From contig NZ_JANLNM010000001.1 in assembly GCF_024701975.1 (NCBI RefSeq), positions 186,001 to 250,000 on the forward strand: a stretch of 64,000 nt of DNA. The letters run 5' to 3'. This document shows, piece after piece, positions 16,007 to 25,051 of this stretch; position 1 is the stretch's first letter, and every line of letters begins with the position of its first letter. The position numbers and the translations under genes were made by a program. The notes beneath the pieces are model-generated. The model ran no database searches, was not told where the DNA came from, and was given only the letters and a program-made list of their open reading frames with translations. This DNA is from Variovorax sp. ZS18.2.2. GTDB lineage: Bacteria > Pseudomonadota > Gammaproteobacteria > Burkholderiales > Burkholderiaceae_C.

Positions 16007-17712
16007 GGCGTGGCGCCTTTCACTTCAGCCTTCGGCGGGTTCGGCACCTGCCGCGCGCTCATCACCGCCGCGCGGTAGGCGCTGGCGGTGCGCAGGCCCT
16101 CGGCGGTGGCCATCGCATGGCGCATGACCGGTTCCGCCCACACGGTGAGTGCGATGCACGCGGCGATCAGGCCGGCCACGGGCAGCACCTCGACGGCGGG
16201 CAGTGAGGGCAGGTTCGCATGCGGCTGGGTCCAGAAGTGGCGGATGCCGGTGCGCGTGAGCGCGATCAGCGCGAGGAAGCCCGAGGCGATCAGCAGCACG
16301 AGGAATGTCCAGCCCGCGGTGGTGAGCGCAGCGCTCCCACCGAGGAGACCCGAGAGCATCGCGAACTTGCCCACGAAGCCCGACAGCGGCGGAAGCCCCG
16401 TGAGCAGCAGCGTGCAGATCATGAAGCTCAGGCCCAGGAAGGCGACGCCGGCCGGAATGGCGCGGCCGTAGAGCGCCTGCGCGTCGTCGTCGAGGTTCAC
16501 ATCGTCGAGCGCGCGCAGGTCTTCCGCGAGAAAGGGCGCGTTGCCCGCGGCCTCGTGCGGCGCCACGCTCATGCCGGCGTTGCGCCAGCGCTCGATCATG
16601 TCGATGAGCAGGAAGAAGGCGCTCACCGCGAGCGTCGAACTCAGGAGGTAGAACAGCGCGCCGGCCCAGACGGCCGGCTGGCCCAGCCCCACCGCCGCGA
16701 GCAGCGTGCCGGCCGAGATCAGCACGCTGAAGCCCGCGAGGTTCGACAGGCGCTGCGTGCCGACGATGCCGATGGCGGCGACGAAGAGCGTGGCGATGCC
16801 CGCGCCGATCAGCACCACCTGGCCGAACGCCGCCGAGTCGCCGGTATCGGGCGCGAAGAGCACGGTCCACAGGCGCAGCACGGTGTAGACACCCAGCTTG
16901 GTGAGCAGCGCGAACACCGCGCCCACCGGCGACACCGCCGCGCTGTAGGCCGGCACCAGCCAGAAGTTGAGCGGCCATGCGCCGGCCTTGGCGAAGAAGG
17001 CGGTGAAGAGAATGGCCGCGGCCGCGTGCACCAGGCCGCGGTCGGCCGGCGCGATCTGGGCGATGCGCATACCCAGGTCGGCCATGTTCAGCGTGCCGGT
17101 GGCGCCGTAGAGCATCGACGCGCCGATGAGGAACAGCGACGAGGCCGCGAGGTTGATCGCGATGTAGTGCAGTCCGGCCTGCACCCGCAGCCGTCCGGAG
17201 CCGTGCAGCAGCAGGCCGTAAGAGGCGGCCAGCATCACCTCGAAGAACACGAAGAGGTTGAACAGGTCGCCGGTGAGGAAGGCGCCGTTCAGGCCCATGA
17301 GCTGCAACTGCAGCAGCGGATGGAAATGCACGCCCGCACGGTCCCAGCGCGAGGTGGAATAAATGGAAGCGGCGAAGGCGACCACGCCGGTGAGCGCCAC
17401 CATCATGGTGGAGAGCCGGTCGGCCACCAGCACGATGCCGAAGGGCGCGCGCCAGTTGCCGGGCAGGTAGACGCCGATGGAGCCCGGCCCGCCGCCGGTG
17501 TCGGCCGCGTTCACCCAGCGCAAGAGAGCAAGCGCGGCCAAAAGGCCCACCAGGCCCGAGACCACGCTCAGGAACGACTTGGCGCGGCGCCGGTTCTCGC
17601 CCAGCAGCAGCATCAGCGCGGCGGTGAGCATCGGCACCAGGATCGGCACCGCCACCAGGTGCGGCATGCTCACCTCGAGCAACTGGTCGAGCAGGCGGAA
17701 GAGTTCGCTCAT
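16003..17712 (-). CDS. mrpD: Mrp/Pha cation/H+ antiporter subunit D
   Basis: This 569-aa polytopic protein is homologous to the proton-pumping subunits NuoL/M/N of complex I. The conserved antiporter-like region shows LFVFFEVMLAASYGLLLHG (the glutamate in helix 5) and FAKAGAWPLNFWL with the lysine of the ion path. It is somewhat longer than the roughly 500 residues of Gram-positive MrpD because of a hydrophilic loop (about residues 375-410) rich in Asp and Glu. Together with subunit A it is expected to form the ion-translocating path. Confidence 0.93.
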   Translation of the reverse strand: MSELFRLLDQLLEVSMPHLVAVPILVPMLTAALMLLLGENRRRAKSFLSVVSGLVGLLAALALLRWVNAADTGGGPGSIGVYLPGNWRAPFGIVLVADRLSTMMVALTGVVAFAASIYSTSRWDRAGVHFHPLLQLQLMGLNGAFLTGDLFNLFVFFEVMLAASYGLLLHGSGRLRVQAGLHYIAINLAASSLFLIGASMLYGATGTLNMADLGMRIAQIAPADRGLVHAAAAILFTAFFAKAGAWPLNFWLVPAYSAAVSPVGAVFALLTKLGVYTVLRLWTVLFAPDTGDSAAFGQVVLIGAGIATLFVAAIGIVGTQRLSNLAGFSVLISAGTLLAAVGLGQPAVWAGALFYLLSSTLAVSAFFLLIDMIERWRNAGMSVAPHEAAGNAPFLAEDLRALDDVNLDDDAQALYGRAIPAGVAFLGLSFMICTLLLTGLPPLSGFVGKFAMLSGLLGGSAALTTAGWTFLVLLIASGFLALIALTRTGIRHFWTQPHANLPSLPAVEVLPVAGLIAACIALTVWAEPVMRHAMATAEGLRTASAYRAAVMSARQVPNPPKAEVKGATP

Positions 17713-18071
17713 TCGCGGGCCTCTTCCTGTTCCTGGCGCTCTTCGCCATCCACGTGGTCGGTGCCCGTCAGCCCGCGCGAGGCCAGCAGCACCACGAGGA
17801 ACAGCGCGGTCATCGCGAAGCCGATGACGATCGCGGTGAGCACCAGCGCCTGCGGCATCGGGTCGGCGGTGTTGGCGAGCGTGGCCGCGAAGCCGGGGAT
17901 CAGCACCGGCTCGCTGTCGACCTTGAGCCGGCCCATGCTGAAGATGAAGAGGTTGACCGCGTACGAGATGAGCGTGAGGCCCATGATCACCTGGAAGGTG
18001 CGCGGACGCAGCAGCAGGTAGACACCCGAGCCGGTGAGCACGCCGATGGCGAGGGCGAGCACGATTTCCAT
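17709..18071 (-). CDS. mrpC: Mrp/Pha cation/H+ antiporter subunit C
   Basis: This 120-aa, three-helix NuoK-like protein has LLLRPRTFQVIMGLTLISYAVNL and ADPMPQALVLTAIVIGFA, both typical of MnhC. The glutamate and acidic residues in the helices are those expected of the NuoK family. It overlaps subunit D by four bases and starts at the last base of the subunit A stop. It ends with an acidic tail (DGEERQEQEEARE). Confidence 0.93.
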   Translation of the reverse strand: MEIVLALAIGVLTGSGVYLLLRPRTFQVIMGLTLISYAVNLFIFSMGRLKVDSEPVLIPGFAATLANTADPMPQALVLTAIVIGFAMTALFLVVLLASRGLTGTDHVDGEERQEQEEARE

Positions 18072-21013
18072 CAGTGCGCTCCCTCCACGGCCTCGGATTC
18101 GGCCTGTGCTTCTCTTTCAGCCTGCTCGTCGGCCCAGCGATGGCTGCGGATGGACTGGTGAGCCAGCGCGGTGAGGATCAGCATGGTGGCGCCGAGCACC
18201 AGCGCGAACACGCCGATGTCGAAGAAGAGGGCGCTGGGCACATGGATGTCGCCCAGCACCGGCAGGTGCAGATGGGCGGTATGCGTGGTGAGGAAGGGAT
18301 AGCCGAAGAACACCGCACCGCTGCCGGTGGCGAGCGCGAACAGGAGCCCGACGGCGATCCAGCGGCGCGGGTAGATGCGCAGGTGCTCCTCGACCCACTC
18401 GGTGCCCGAGACGATGAACTGCAGCACCAGCGCCACCGACATCACCAGCCCCGCGACGAAACCGCCGCCCGGCGCGTTGTGCCCGCGCATGAAGAAGTAG
18501 ACCGACACCAGCACCGACAGCGGCAGCAAGAGGCGCACCAGCACGGCCGGCACCATGAGGTAGCCCACGGCGGTGTCCTTGGCGCGGCGCGGGTTCAGCA
18601 GATCGCTGCTGCCGTCGTCGGACTGCGCGCGCTGCTGCGGCGGCAGCGCCATCGATTCGATGGCCGGGCGAAAGCGCCTGAGCAGTGCGTACACGGTGAG
18701 CGCGACCACGCCGAGCACGGTGATCTCGCCGAAGGTGTCGAAGCCGCGGAAGTCGACCAGCATCACGTTGACCACGTTGGTGCCGCCGCCCTCGGTGAGC
18801 GCGCGCTCCAGGAAGAAGGGCGAGATGCTCTGCGGGAAGGTGCGCGTCATCATGGCCCAGGCCAGCGCCGCCAGCCCGCTGCCGGCCACGATGGCCACCA
18901 GCAGGTCGCGCCCGCGCCGGCCCCAGGGGCGAAGGCGGGCGCGCGCGGTCTGCACCGCGTCCTTGCTGCGCATCGGCAGCCAGCGCAGGCCCAGGAGAAT
19001 CAGCACGGTGGTCACCGCCTCGACCACCAACTGCGTGAGCGCAAGGTCGGGCGCCGAGAACCAGATGTAGGTCACGCATGAGACGAGGCCCGCGCCCGCG
19101 GCCAGCATCAGCGCGGCGAGGCGGTGGAACTTGGCCTGCCAGGCCGCGGCGATCGCGCAGACGCCGCCGATCAGCCAGGTCATGGCGAACATCGGCGAGA
19201 ACGGCAGCAGCTCGCGCGTGCCGGGGCCCGATGGCGTTTGCATCAGCGCGGCGAAGGCGCCGGCCACCGCCACGACCACCAGCAGCAGGAGCTGCGTCTG
19301 CATGCGGCGCGTGCCGAAGAGGCGGCGGCTGCGCCGGCCGGCTTCGCTCAGGAGCGCAAGCAGGTGCTCGAAGATGACCTGGCCGTCGAAGCGGTGCAGG
19401 AGCGGTGTGTGTTCGAGGCCGCCACCCGCGCGGCGGCGGCGCTGCAGCAGGTAGAGCGCCGCGCCGCCCGCGAGGGCGACAAAGCTCATCACGAGCGGCA
19501 GGTTGAAGCCGTGCCACACGGCCAGGCTGTATTCGGGCAGCGTGCCGCCGACCACCGGCGTGGCGGCCGCCGCCAGCATCGGCCCCACGGACCACGCCGG
19601 CGCCACGCCCACCACCAGGCAGATCAGCACCAGCAGCTCGACCGGCACGCGCATCCAGTGCGGCGGCTCGTGTGGGTGCTTGGGCACTTCGTCGCCGCAA
19701 GGCGGGCCGAAGAACACGTCGAACACGAAGCGCGCCGAATACGCCACGCTGAAGATGCCGGCGATGGTGGCGATGACGGGCAGGCTGAAATCGACCCACG
19801 GCGTGGACTGGATGAACACCGTCTCGGCGAAGAACATCTCCTTCGAGAGAAAGCCGTTGAGCAGCGGCACGCCGGCCATCGAGGCGCTGGCGATGATGGC
19901 CAGCGTGCCGGTGATGGGCATGAGCCGCATCAGGCCGCTCAGCTTGCGGATGTCGCGCGTGCCGGTCTCGTGGTCGATGATGCCGGCCGCCATGAAGAGC
20001 GAGGCCTTGAAGGTCGCGTGGTTCATGACGTGGAAGACAGCGGCCACGGCAGCGAGCGGGCTGTTCAGGCCCAGCAGCAGCGTGATGAGCCCGAGGTGCG
20101 AGATGGTCGAGTAGGCCAGCAGCGCCTTCAGGTCGCGCTGGAACATCGCGATGAAGCCGCCCAGCAGCAGCGTGATCGCGCCCGCGCCGCCCACCAGCCA
20201 GAACCACTGCTCGGTGCCCGAGAGCACGGGCCACAGGCGCGCCATGAGGAACACGCCCAACTTCACCATCGTGGCCGAGTGCAGGTAGGCCGACACCGGC
20301 GTGGGCGCGGCCATGGCGCGCGGCAGCCAGAAGTGGAACGGGAACTGCGCGCTCTTGGTGAAAGCGCCGAGCAGCACCAGCACCAGCGCGACCGGGTAGA
20401 GCGCATGCGCGCGGATGAGGTCGCCCGAGGCCAGCACCACGTCGAGCTCGTAGCTGCCGACGATGCGGCCCAGCACCAGCACGCCGGCCAGCAGGCACAA
20501 GCCGCCCGCGCCGGTGACGGTGAGCGCCATGCGTGCGCCGCGCCGCGCGTCGCGCCGGTGGTGCCAGTAGCCGATCAGCAGGAACGAGAAGAGGCTGGTG
20601 AGCTCCCAGAACAGCACCATCTGGATCAGGTTGCCCGAAAGCACCACGCCCATCATCGCGCCCATGAACGCGAGGAAGAACGAGAAGAAGCGCGGCACCG
20701 GGTCGGAGGCCGACATGTAGTAGCGCGCATAGAGCACCACCAGCGCGCCGATGCCCAGCACCAGCATGCAGAAGAGCCACGCGAAGCCGTCCATGCGGAA
20801 CACGAGGTTCAGGCCCAAGGCGGGGAGCCATTCGATCTCTTGCCGCAGCACGTTGCCGTGCGCAATCTGCGGGAAGAACCACGCGGTCTGGATGGCGCAG
20901 CCCAGTGCGACTAGGCCCGCGAGGGTCGACTCCCTGTCGCGCGCGTTGGACGGCATCAACGCGGCCAGCACGCTGGCGATGAAGGGGAGGGCGACGAGAA
21001 AGACCAGTGGCAT
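18071..21013 (-). CDS. mrpA: Mrp/Pha cation/H+ antiporter subunit A fused to subunit B
   Basis: This is the 980-aa first gene of the antiporter operon. The N-terminal about 500 residues are NuoL-like (FWELTSLFSFLLIGYWHHR; GAFTKSAQFPFHFWLPRAM). A NuoJ-like MrpA C-terminal region follows, then a fused MrpB domain (from about residue 835: GYLMVPAVLVRLLLPLSVLV, RGHNAPGGGFVAGLV). This is the group 2 arrangement in which A and B are one polypeptide, so the operon has six genes. I chose ATG 21013; an in-frame TTG at 21022 is possible, and neither has a clear ribosome site. Likely role: sodium or potassium exchange for pH and salt homeostasis. Confidence 0.93.
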   Translation of the reverse strand: MPLVFLVALPFIASVLAALMPSNARDRESTLAGLVALGCAIQTAWFFPQIAHGNVLRQEIEWLPALGLNLVFRMDGFAWLFCMLVLGIGALVVLYARYYMSASDPVPRFFSFFLAFMGAMMGVVLSGNLIQMVLFWELTSLFSFLLIGYWHHRRDARRGARMALTVTGAGGLCLLAGVLVLGRIVGSYELDVVLASGDLIRAHALYPVALVLVLLGAFTKSAQFPFHFWLPRAMAAPTPVSAYLHSATMVKLGVFLMARLWPVLSGTEQWFWLVGGAGAITLLLGGFIAMFQRDLKALLAYSTISHLGLITLLLGLNSPLAAVAAVFHVMNHATFKASLFMAAGIIDHETGTRDIRKLSGLMRLMPITGTLAIIASASMAGVPLLNGFLSKEMFFAETVFIQSTPWVDFSLPVIATIAGIFSVAYSARFVFDVFFGPPCGDEVPKHPHEPPHWMRVPVELLVLICLVVGVAPAWSVGPMLAAAATPVVGGTLPEYSLAVWHGFNLPLVMSFVALAGGAALYLLQRRRRAGGGLEHTPLLHRFDGQVIFEHLLALLSEAGRRSRRLFGTRRMQTQLLLLVVVAVAGAFAALMQTPSGPGTRELLPFSPMFAMTWLIGGVCAIAAAWQAKFHRLAALMLAAGAGLVSCVTYIWFSAPDLALTQLVVEAVTTVLILLGLRWLPMRSKDAVQTARARLRPWGRRGRDLLVAIVAGSGLAALAWAMMTRTFPQSISPFFLERALTEGGGTNVVNVMLVDFRGFDTFGEITVLGVVALTVYALLRRFRPAIESMALPPQQRAQSDDGSSDLLNPRRAKDTAVGYLMVPAVLVRLLLPLSVLVSVYFFMRGHNAPGGGFVAGLVMSVALVLQFIVSGTEWVEEHLRIYPRRWIAVGLLFALATGSGAVFFGYPFLTTHTAHLHLPVLGDIHVPSALFFDIGVFALVLGATMLILTALAHQSIRSHRWADEQAEREAQAESEAVEGAH

Positions 21014-21091
21014 TGTGGTCAATTCTATCGACCGACCCCTTCGCGGCCCTTATCTATAACCGCAGGACATAAGGCGGTTTTAGCTGCAGGT

Positions 21092-21469
21092 TCAGCCCGA
21101 GAAGGCCTGCACGGTGCGAAGGCCCAGCCACGTCATGCACAGCGAACCGCCCAGGTGCAGCGCGATCGTGCCGAGCGCCAGGCCGAACCGGCCGCCGACG
21201 AGCATGCCGACGACTTCGGCCGAGAAGCTGGAGAAGGTGGTGAGCGTGCCGAGGAACCCGGTGATGACCATGAGCCGCCACGCGGGGTCGATGTCCGGAA
21301 GGCCGTTGAAGAAGCCGATGGCCACACCGATGAGATACCCGCCGATGAGGTTGACCGCGAGGGTGCCCCAGGGGATCGCGCTGCCCGGGTTGAGCCAGAG
21401 CGCGAAGCCCCAGCGCAGGAGGGCGCCGATGCAGGCGGCGAGGCAGATGACGAAGGCGTTTAGCAGCAT
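21092..21469 (-). CDS. crcB: CrcB fluoride exporter
   Basis: This 125-aa protein has four predicted helices and the Fluc/CrcB signatures GALLRWGFALW, GTLAVNLIGGYLIGV and GFLGTLTTFSSFSAE. The Asn of the VNLIGG segment and the Phe-box (FSSFS) that line the fluoride pores are present. Fluc channels act as antiparallel dimers in the inner membrane. It lies 77 bases downstream of the TRAP large permease gene and may be read from the same mRNA. I looked for a fluoride riboswitch in the gap and did not see one. Single-copy crcB implies a homodimer. Confidence 0.93.
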   Translation of the reverse strand: MLLNAFVICLAACIGALLRWGFALWLNPGSAIPWGTLAVNLIGGYLIGVAIGFFNGLPDIDPAWRLMVITGFLGTLTTFSSFSAEVVGMLVGGRFGLALGTIALHLGGSLCMTWLGLRTVQAFSG

Positions 21470-21499
21470 GCGCGTGACTTTATCTGCTTGCGGTCTTGC

Positions 21500-21523
21500 C
21501 CCCTCTCCCCAAGGGGCGAGGGG
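21500..21523. repeat. GC hairpin between dctM and crcB
   Basis: CCCCTC-t-CCCC (21500-21510) pairs with GGGG-c-GAGGGG (21513-21523) around AA. There is no T-tract on the minus strand, so it is not an obvious terminator for dctM. Similar C-rich and G-rich palindromes are common in intergenic spaces of this group; its function is unknown. Confidence 0.4.
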
Positions 21524-21546
21524 ACAACACAAAGCCCGCAGCCTCT

Positions 21547-22860
21547 CTATTTCTCCTTGCCCATGACCACGTCCGGCAGGATCGTCACGATGCTCGGGAA
21601 GAGCGTGATCAGCACGATGCACAGCACCAGGCAGAAGAAGAACGGGATCGCCGCCTTCGCGATCACGTTGCTGTCCTTCCCCGTCATGTTCTGCAGCACG
21701 AAGAGGTTGAAGCCCACCGGCGGCGTGACCTCGGCGATCTCCACCAGCAGCACGATGAAGATGCCGAACCAGATGAGGTCGAAACCGGCCTTCTGGATCA
21801 TCGGCAACACCACCGCGCTGGTGAGCACGATCATCGAGATACCGTCCAGCGCCGTGCCCAGCACCAGGTACACCACCACCAGCGCGCCGATCAGCGCGTA
21901 GGGCGACAGGTGCATGCTGTCGACCCATTCGGCCAGCTCCCGCGGGATGCCGGTGAAGGCCATGGTCTTGGTGAGGAAGGCCGCGCCCGCCAGGATGAAC
22001 ATGATCATGCAACTGGTGCGCGTGGCGCCCATGATGCCGTCCTTGAAGTTCTTCCAGGTGAGGCTGCGTCCATAGGCCGCTATCGCCAGCGAGCCGAGCA
22101 CGCCGAAGGCCGCGCACTCGGTGGCCGTGGCCCAGCCCGCGACCAGCACCCAGACGATGAAGACAATCAGCAGCGCGCAGGGAATGAGGTTGCCCGAGAG
22201 CCGGATCTTCTGCATGAAGGTGGTTGGCGGATCGGCCGGTGGCACCTGGTCGGGATTGCGCAGGCTCCACCAGCCGATGTAGCCGGAGAACAGCAGCATC
22301 AGCAGGAAGCCCGGCAGGAAGCCGGCCAGGAAGATGCGGATGATCGACGCGTCGGCCGCCACGGCATACACCACCATCGTGATCGACGGCGGAATCAGGA
22401 TGCCCAGGGTGCCCGCGGTGGCGAGCGAGCCGATGGCCAGCTTTTCGTTGTAGCCGCGGCGCTTGAGTTCCGGCAGCGCCACCTTGGCGATGGTGGCGCA
22501 GGTGGCGGCCGAGGAGCCCGAGACCGAGCCGAACACGCCGCAGCCGAGGATGGTGGTGTGCATCAGCCGCCCGGGCACGCGGTTGAGCCAGGGGCGCAGG
22601 CCCTCGAACATCTCTTCGCTGAGCTTGGTTCTGAAGAGGATCTCGCCCATCCAGATGAAGAGCGGCAGCGCCGCGAGCTCCCAGCTCGCGTTGCTTTCCC
22701 AGAAGGCGGAGAACAGGTTCTTGCCCGGCAGCGTGTTGGTGAAGAAGGCCTGGCCGACCCAGCCGACGATGGCCAGGGTCATCGCGATCCACACGCCGCC
22801 CGCCAGGAGCAGCAGCATGATCCCGAGCAGCAGGGCGCCCATCCAGAGGTTTTCGAACAT
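21547..22860 (-). CDS. dctM: TRAP transporter large permease (DctM)
   Basis: This 437-aa inner-membrane protein has about a dozen hydrophobic helices. DctM family motifs include GCGVFGSVSGSSAATCATIA and ATAGTLGILIPPSITMVVYA, the latter being the conserved loop that lines the substrate path, and GLEVTPPVGFN-like EVTPPVGFNLFVL near the C terminus. With DctQ it forms the transporter that takes substrate from DctP using a sodium gradient. It follows dctQ by 52 bases. The substrate, probably an organic acid, cannot be determined. Confidence 0.93.
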   Translation of the reverse strand: MFENLWMGALLLGIMLLLLAGGVWIAMTLAIVGWVGQAFFTNTLPGKNLFSAFWESNASWELAALPLFIWMGEILFRTKLSEEMFEGLRPWLNRVPGRLMHTTILGCGVFGSVSGSSAATCATIAKVALPELKRRGYNEKLAIGSLATAGTLGILIPPSITMVVYAVAADASIIRIFLAGFLPGFLLMLLFSGYIGWWSLRNPDQVPPADPPTTFMQKIRLSGNLIPCALLIVFIVWVLVAGWATATECAAFGVLGSLAIAAYGRSLTWKNFKDGIMGATRTSCMIMFILAGAAFLTKTMAFTGIPRELAEWVDSMHLSPYALIGALVVVYLVLGTALDGISMIVLTSAVVLPMIQKAGFDLIWFGIFIVLLVEIAEVTPPVGFNLFVLQNMTGKDSNVIAKAAIPFFFCLVLCIVLITLFPSIVTILPDVVMGKEK

Positions 22861-22912
22861 CGGGTGTCTTGGTGTTGTAGTGGTCGTCGTTCGGAGGTTC
22901 AGACGTCGAGCT

Positions 22913-23446
22913 TCAGACGTCCGAAGAGAAGTCGCCCGCGGCGTGGCGCTCTTCGATGGCGCGCTGGTAGCTCGGCTTCTCGCCGCGCACCACGCCGACC
23001 AGCTCGTCGAGCATGGCGATCAGCAGCAGCCAGCAGCCGATCACGAAGGTCGATTGCGGAATCCAGATCGGAATGACCACCAGGCCAGTCGCCATCTCGG
23101 CGAACTCGTAGCTCTCGTAGGTGAAGCTGGTGGCCCAGTAGGTGAGATAGGCCACCGACACCGCCGCGATCAAGAGGCAGGTCACATCGAGCGCACGCCG
23201 CGCCTTGGGCGACACGGCTTCGAGCAGCAGCGTCACGCGCACGAAGTCACCGTGGCGGAAGGCATGCGCCATCGCGAAGAACGCAGCGGCGGCGCAAAGC
23301 CAGGAGACGATGTCGTTGAGCCCGCTCACATGCCAGTTCATCTGCCGGCCCACGCCGGCCAGGATCATCAGCACGAAGATCAGGAACACGCAGAACGCGC
23401 CGAGCGCGCCTGCACCGTCGTACAGGCGGTCGAGGAAGCGGCGCAT
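22913..23446 (-). CDS. dctQ: TRAP transporter small permease (DctQ)
   Basis: This 177-aa protein has four predicted helices, with the DctQ-like segments FVLMILAGVGRQMNW and the C-terminal FVIGCWLLLIAMLDELVG. It is the small membrane component that joins DctM. Spacing to dctP is nine bases. The cytoplasmic C-terminal tail is charged (EERHAAGDFSSDV). Confidence 0.9.
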   Translation of the reverse strand: MRRFLDRLYDGAGALGAFCVFLIFVLMILAGVGRQMNWHVSGLNDIVSWLCAAAAFFAMAHAFRHGDFVRVTLLLEAVSPKARRALDVTCLLIAAVSVAYLTYWATSFTYESYEFAEMATGLVVIPIWIPQSTFVIGCWLLLIAMLDELVGVVRGEKPSYQRAIEERHAAGDFSSDV

Positions 23447-23455
23447 CGCCTATTC

Positions 23456-24424
23456 CTACTTTTTCTTGTAGGCGTCGACGATGGCTGCACCATCCGCGCC
23501 GGTGGCCTTGAGCCAGTCGGCCTGCATGATGCCGCCGACCTGGCGCATGTCGGTGTCGAGCTTGGGCGAAGGCTTGTGCACCTTCATGCCGCGCTCGGCC
23601 AGCAGGCGCTTATATTCGTCGTTCTTCTCCTGCGCGATCTTCCAGCCGCGGGTTTCGGCATCGGCCGCGGCCTTGGTGACGGCGGCCTTGGTGGTGGCGT
23701 CGAGCGCGTCGAAGGCCTTGGCGTTCACGAGGATCGCGTTCTTCGGGATCCAGGCCTGCGTGTCGTAGAAGTTCTTGATGTGCTCGTAGGTCTTGGTGTC
23801 GTAGCCGGTGGAGCCCGAGCTCATGTAGCTCTCGATCACGCCGGTGGCCATGGCGGCGCTGAGTTCGGCCTGCTGGATCTGCACCGGCTGCGCGCCGATC
23901 AGTTCGGCGATCTTGGCGGTGGCCGGGCTGTAGGCGCGCCACTTGATGCCGCGCAGGTCGGCCACCGAGCTGACCTCCTTCTTCGAATAGATGCCCTGCG
24001 GCGCCCATGGCACCACGAACAGCACCTTGATGCCCTGCGCCGCGAGCAGCTTCTCCATGGCGGGCTTGGAGGCGTCGTACAGCTTCCTGGCTTCGGGGTA
24101 GGTGGTGGCCAGGAAAGGCACGCCATCGAGCGCGTAGATCGGGTTTTCGTTCGCGTAGTTGGCCAACAGGATCTCGCCGGCCTGCGCCTGGCCGCTTTGC
24201 ACCGCGCGCTTGATTTCGGGCGCCTTGAACAGCGATGCATTGGCATGCACCGTGATCTTCACTTTGCCGCCGGTGGCCGCGTCCACGTCTTTGGCGAACT
24301 GCGTGATGTTTTCGGTGTGGTAGTTGGTCGCGGGGTAGGCGGTGGGGAGGTCCCACTTGGTCTGCGCGAAGGCCGCGGCGCCCAGGGTGAGGCCCGCGAT
24401 GGCAATGCCGAACTTGTGATTCAT
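23456..24424 (-). CDS. dctP: TRAP transporter substrate-binding protein (DctP)
   Basis: This 322-aa periplasmic protein has a short signal peptide (about residues 1-20, FAQ) followed by WDLPTAYPATNYHTENITQF, typical of DctP. The conserved arginine-containing segment DLRGIKWRAYSPATAKIAE and the ALSTGVIES-like MATGVIESYMSSG are present. It is the first gene of the P-Q-M operon on the minus strand and is isolated from the upstream gene by the terminator at 24545-24569. The ligand is not predictable from this reading. Confidence 0.93.
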   Translation of the reverse strand: MNHKFGIAIAGLTLGAAAFAQTKWDLPTAYPATNYHTENITQFAKDVDAATGGKVKITVHANASLFKAPEIKRAVQSGQAQAGEILLANYANENPIYALDGVPFLATTYPEARKLYDASKPAMEKLLAAQGIKVLFVVPWAPQGIYSKKEVSSVADLRGIKWRAYSPATAKIAELIGAQPVQIQQAELSAAMATGVIESYMSSGSTGYDTKTYEHIKNFYDTQAWIPKNAILVNAKAFDALDATTKAAVTKAAADAETRGWKIAQEKNDEYKRLLAERGMKVHKPSPKLDTDMRQVGGIMQADWLKATGADGAAIVDAYKKK

Positions 24425-24544
24425 GAACGCGCTCCGGAATGTGGTGAAAGCAAAACGAAAGGAAGCATACGTGCAAATTTCGGGCCACTTCCTGAGGCAT
24501 TTCCCTGCCATGTGGCGTGCGTGCGGCAGACCGTGCGCGCATGA

Positions 24545-24569
24545 AAAAGCCGCCTCGGAGGCGGCTTTT
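24545..24569 (-). terminator. Intrinsic terminator after the HhH gene
   Basis: AAAAGCCGCC (24545-24554) pairs with GGCGGCTTTT (24560-24569) around TCGGA, giving a 10-bp stem with a T-run on either strand. It ends the comEA-like gene at 24591 before the TRAP operon begins. Confidence 0.9.
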
Positions 24570-24590
24570 GCTGTTGCTACATGCGGGCGA

Positions 24591-24911
24591 TCAGGGCTTG
24601 GCAGCCTTGGGGGCCTTCGCCTCCTTCGGTGCCGCGGGGGCCGCACCGCCGAACGCCTGGCCGTTCACCGTGAGACCTTCGGCGGAGAGCTTCTGGGCCT
24701 TCTTCTCCTTCACGCCCTTCACACGTTGCATGAGGTCGGGCCAGTCCTTGAATTCGCCTTGCTTGCGCGCCTCGAGGATGCGCTTGGACATCGCGGGCCC
24801 GACGCCATTGAGGCCATCGAGCTCGGCTTCGGTGCCCTTGTTGACGTCGACAGCAGCGAACGACGCGACCGCGAACAGCATGGCCGAGAGGGCCAGGATC
24901 TTCTTGAACAT
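24591..24911 (-). CDS. ComEA-like helix-hairpin-helix protein, exported
   Basis: This 106-aa protein has a signal peptide (about residues 1-19, ending FAA), then VDVNKGTEAELDGLNGVGPA, the classical double helix-hairpin-helix DNA-binding unit of ComEA. An Ala/Lys/Pro-rich tail (about residues 88-106) follows. ComEA binds incoming DNA in the periplasm during transformation, but these short stand-alone versions are widespread and not always linked to competence. It is monocistronic, with its own terminator. Confidence 0.88.
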   Translation of the reverse strand: MFKKILALSAMLFAVASFAAVDVNKGTEAELDGLNGVGPAMSKRILEARKQGEFKDWPDLMQRVKGVKEKKAQKLSAEGLTVNGQAFGGAAPAAPKEAKAPKAAKP

Positions 24912-24946
24912 GATTGAAAAACTCCCTGATTTGTTGGTATGACTGT

Positions 24947-24968
24947 CAGCCGACAAATGCGTCGGCTG
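24947..24968. repeat. Perfect 8-bp hairpin in the leader of the HhH gene
   Basis: CAGCCGAC (24947-24954) pairs with GTCGGCTG (24961-24968) across AAATGC. It lies 36 bases upstream of the HhH start and downstream of lapB on the same strand. Without a T-tract on the minus strand it is more a leader structure or operator than a terminator. Confidence 0.4.
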
Positions 24969-25051
24969 GCGTTCAACGAGACCAGGGAAAGGGGCGTTGA
25001 CGACCTCGTCGCCCCGGTGACCATTGTTCCGGAACGTGGTCGAAACCTTGC

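Noticed and set aside
21470..21546. Fluoride riboswitch upstream of crcB
   Set aside because: The space holds only a C/G hairpin; the conserved pseudoknot segments of the crcB motif are not visible.
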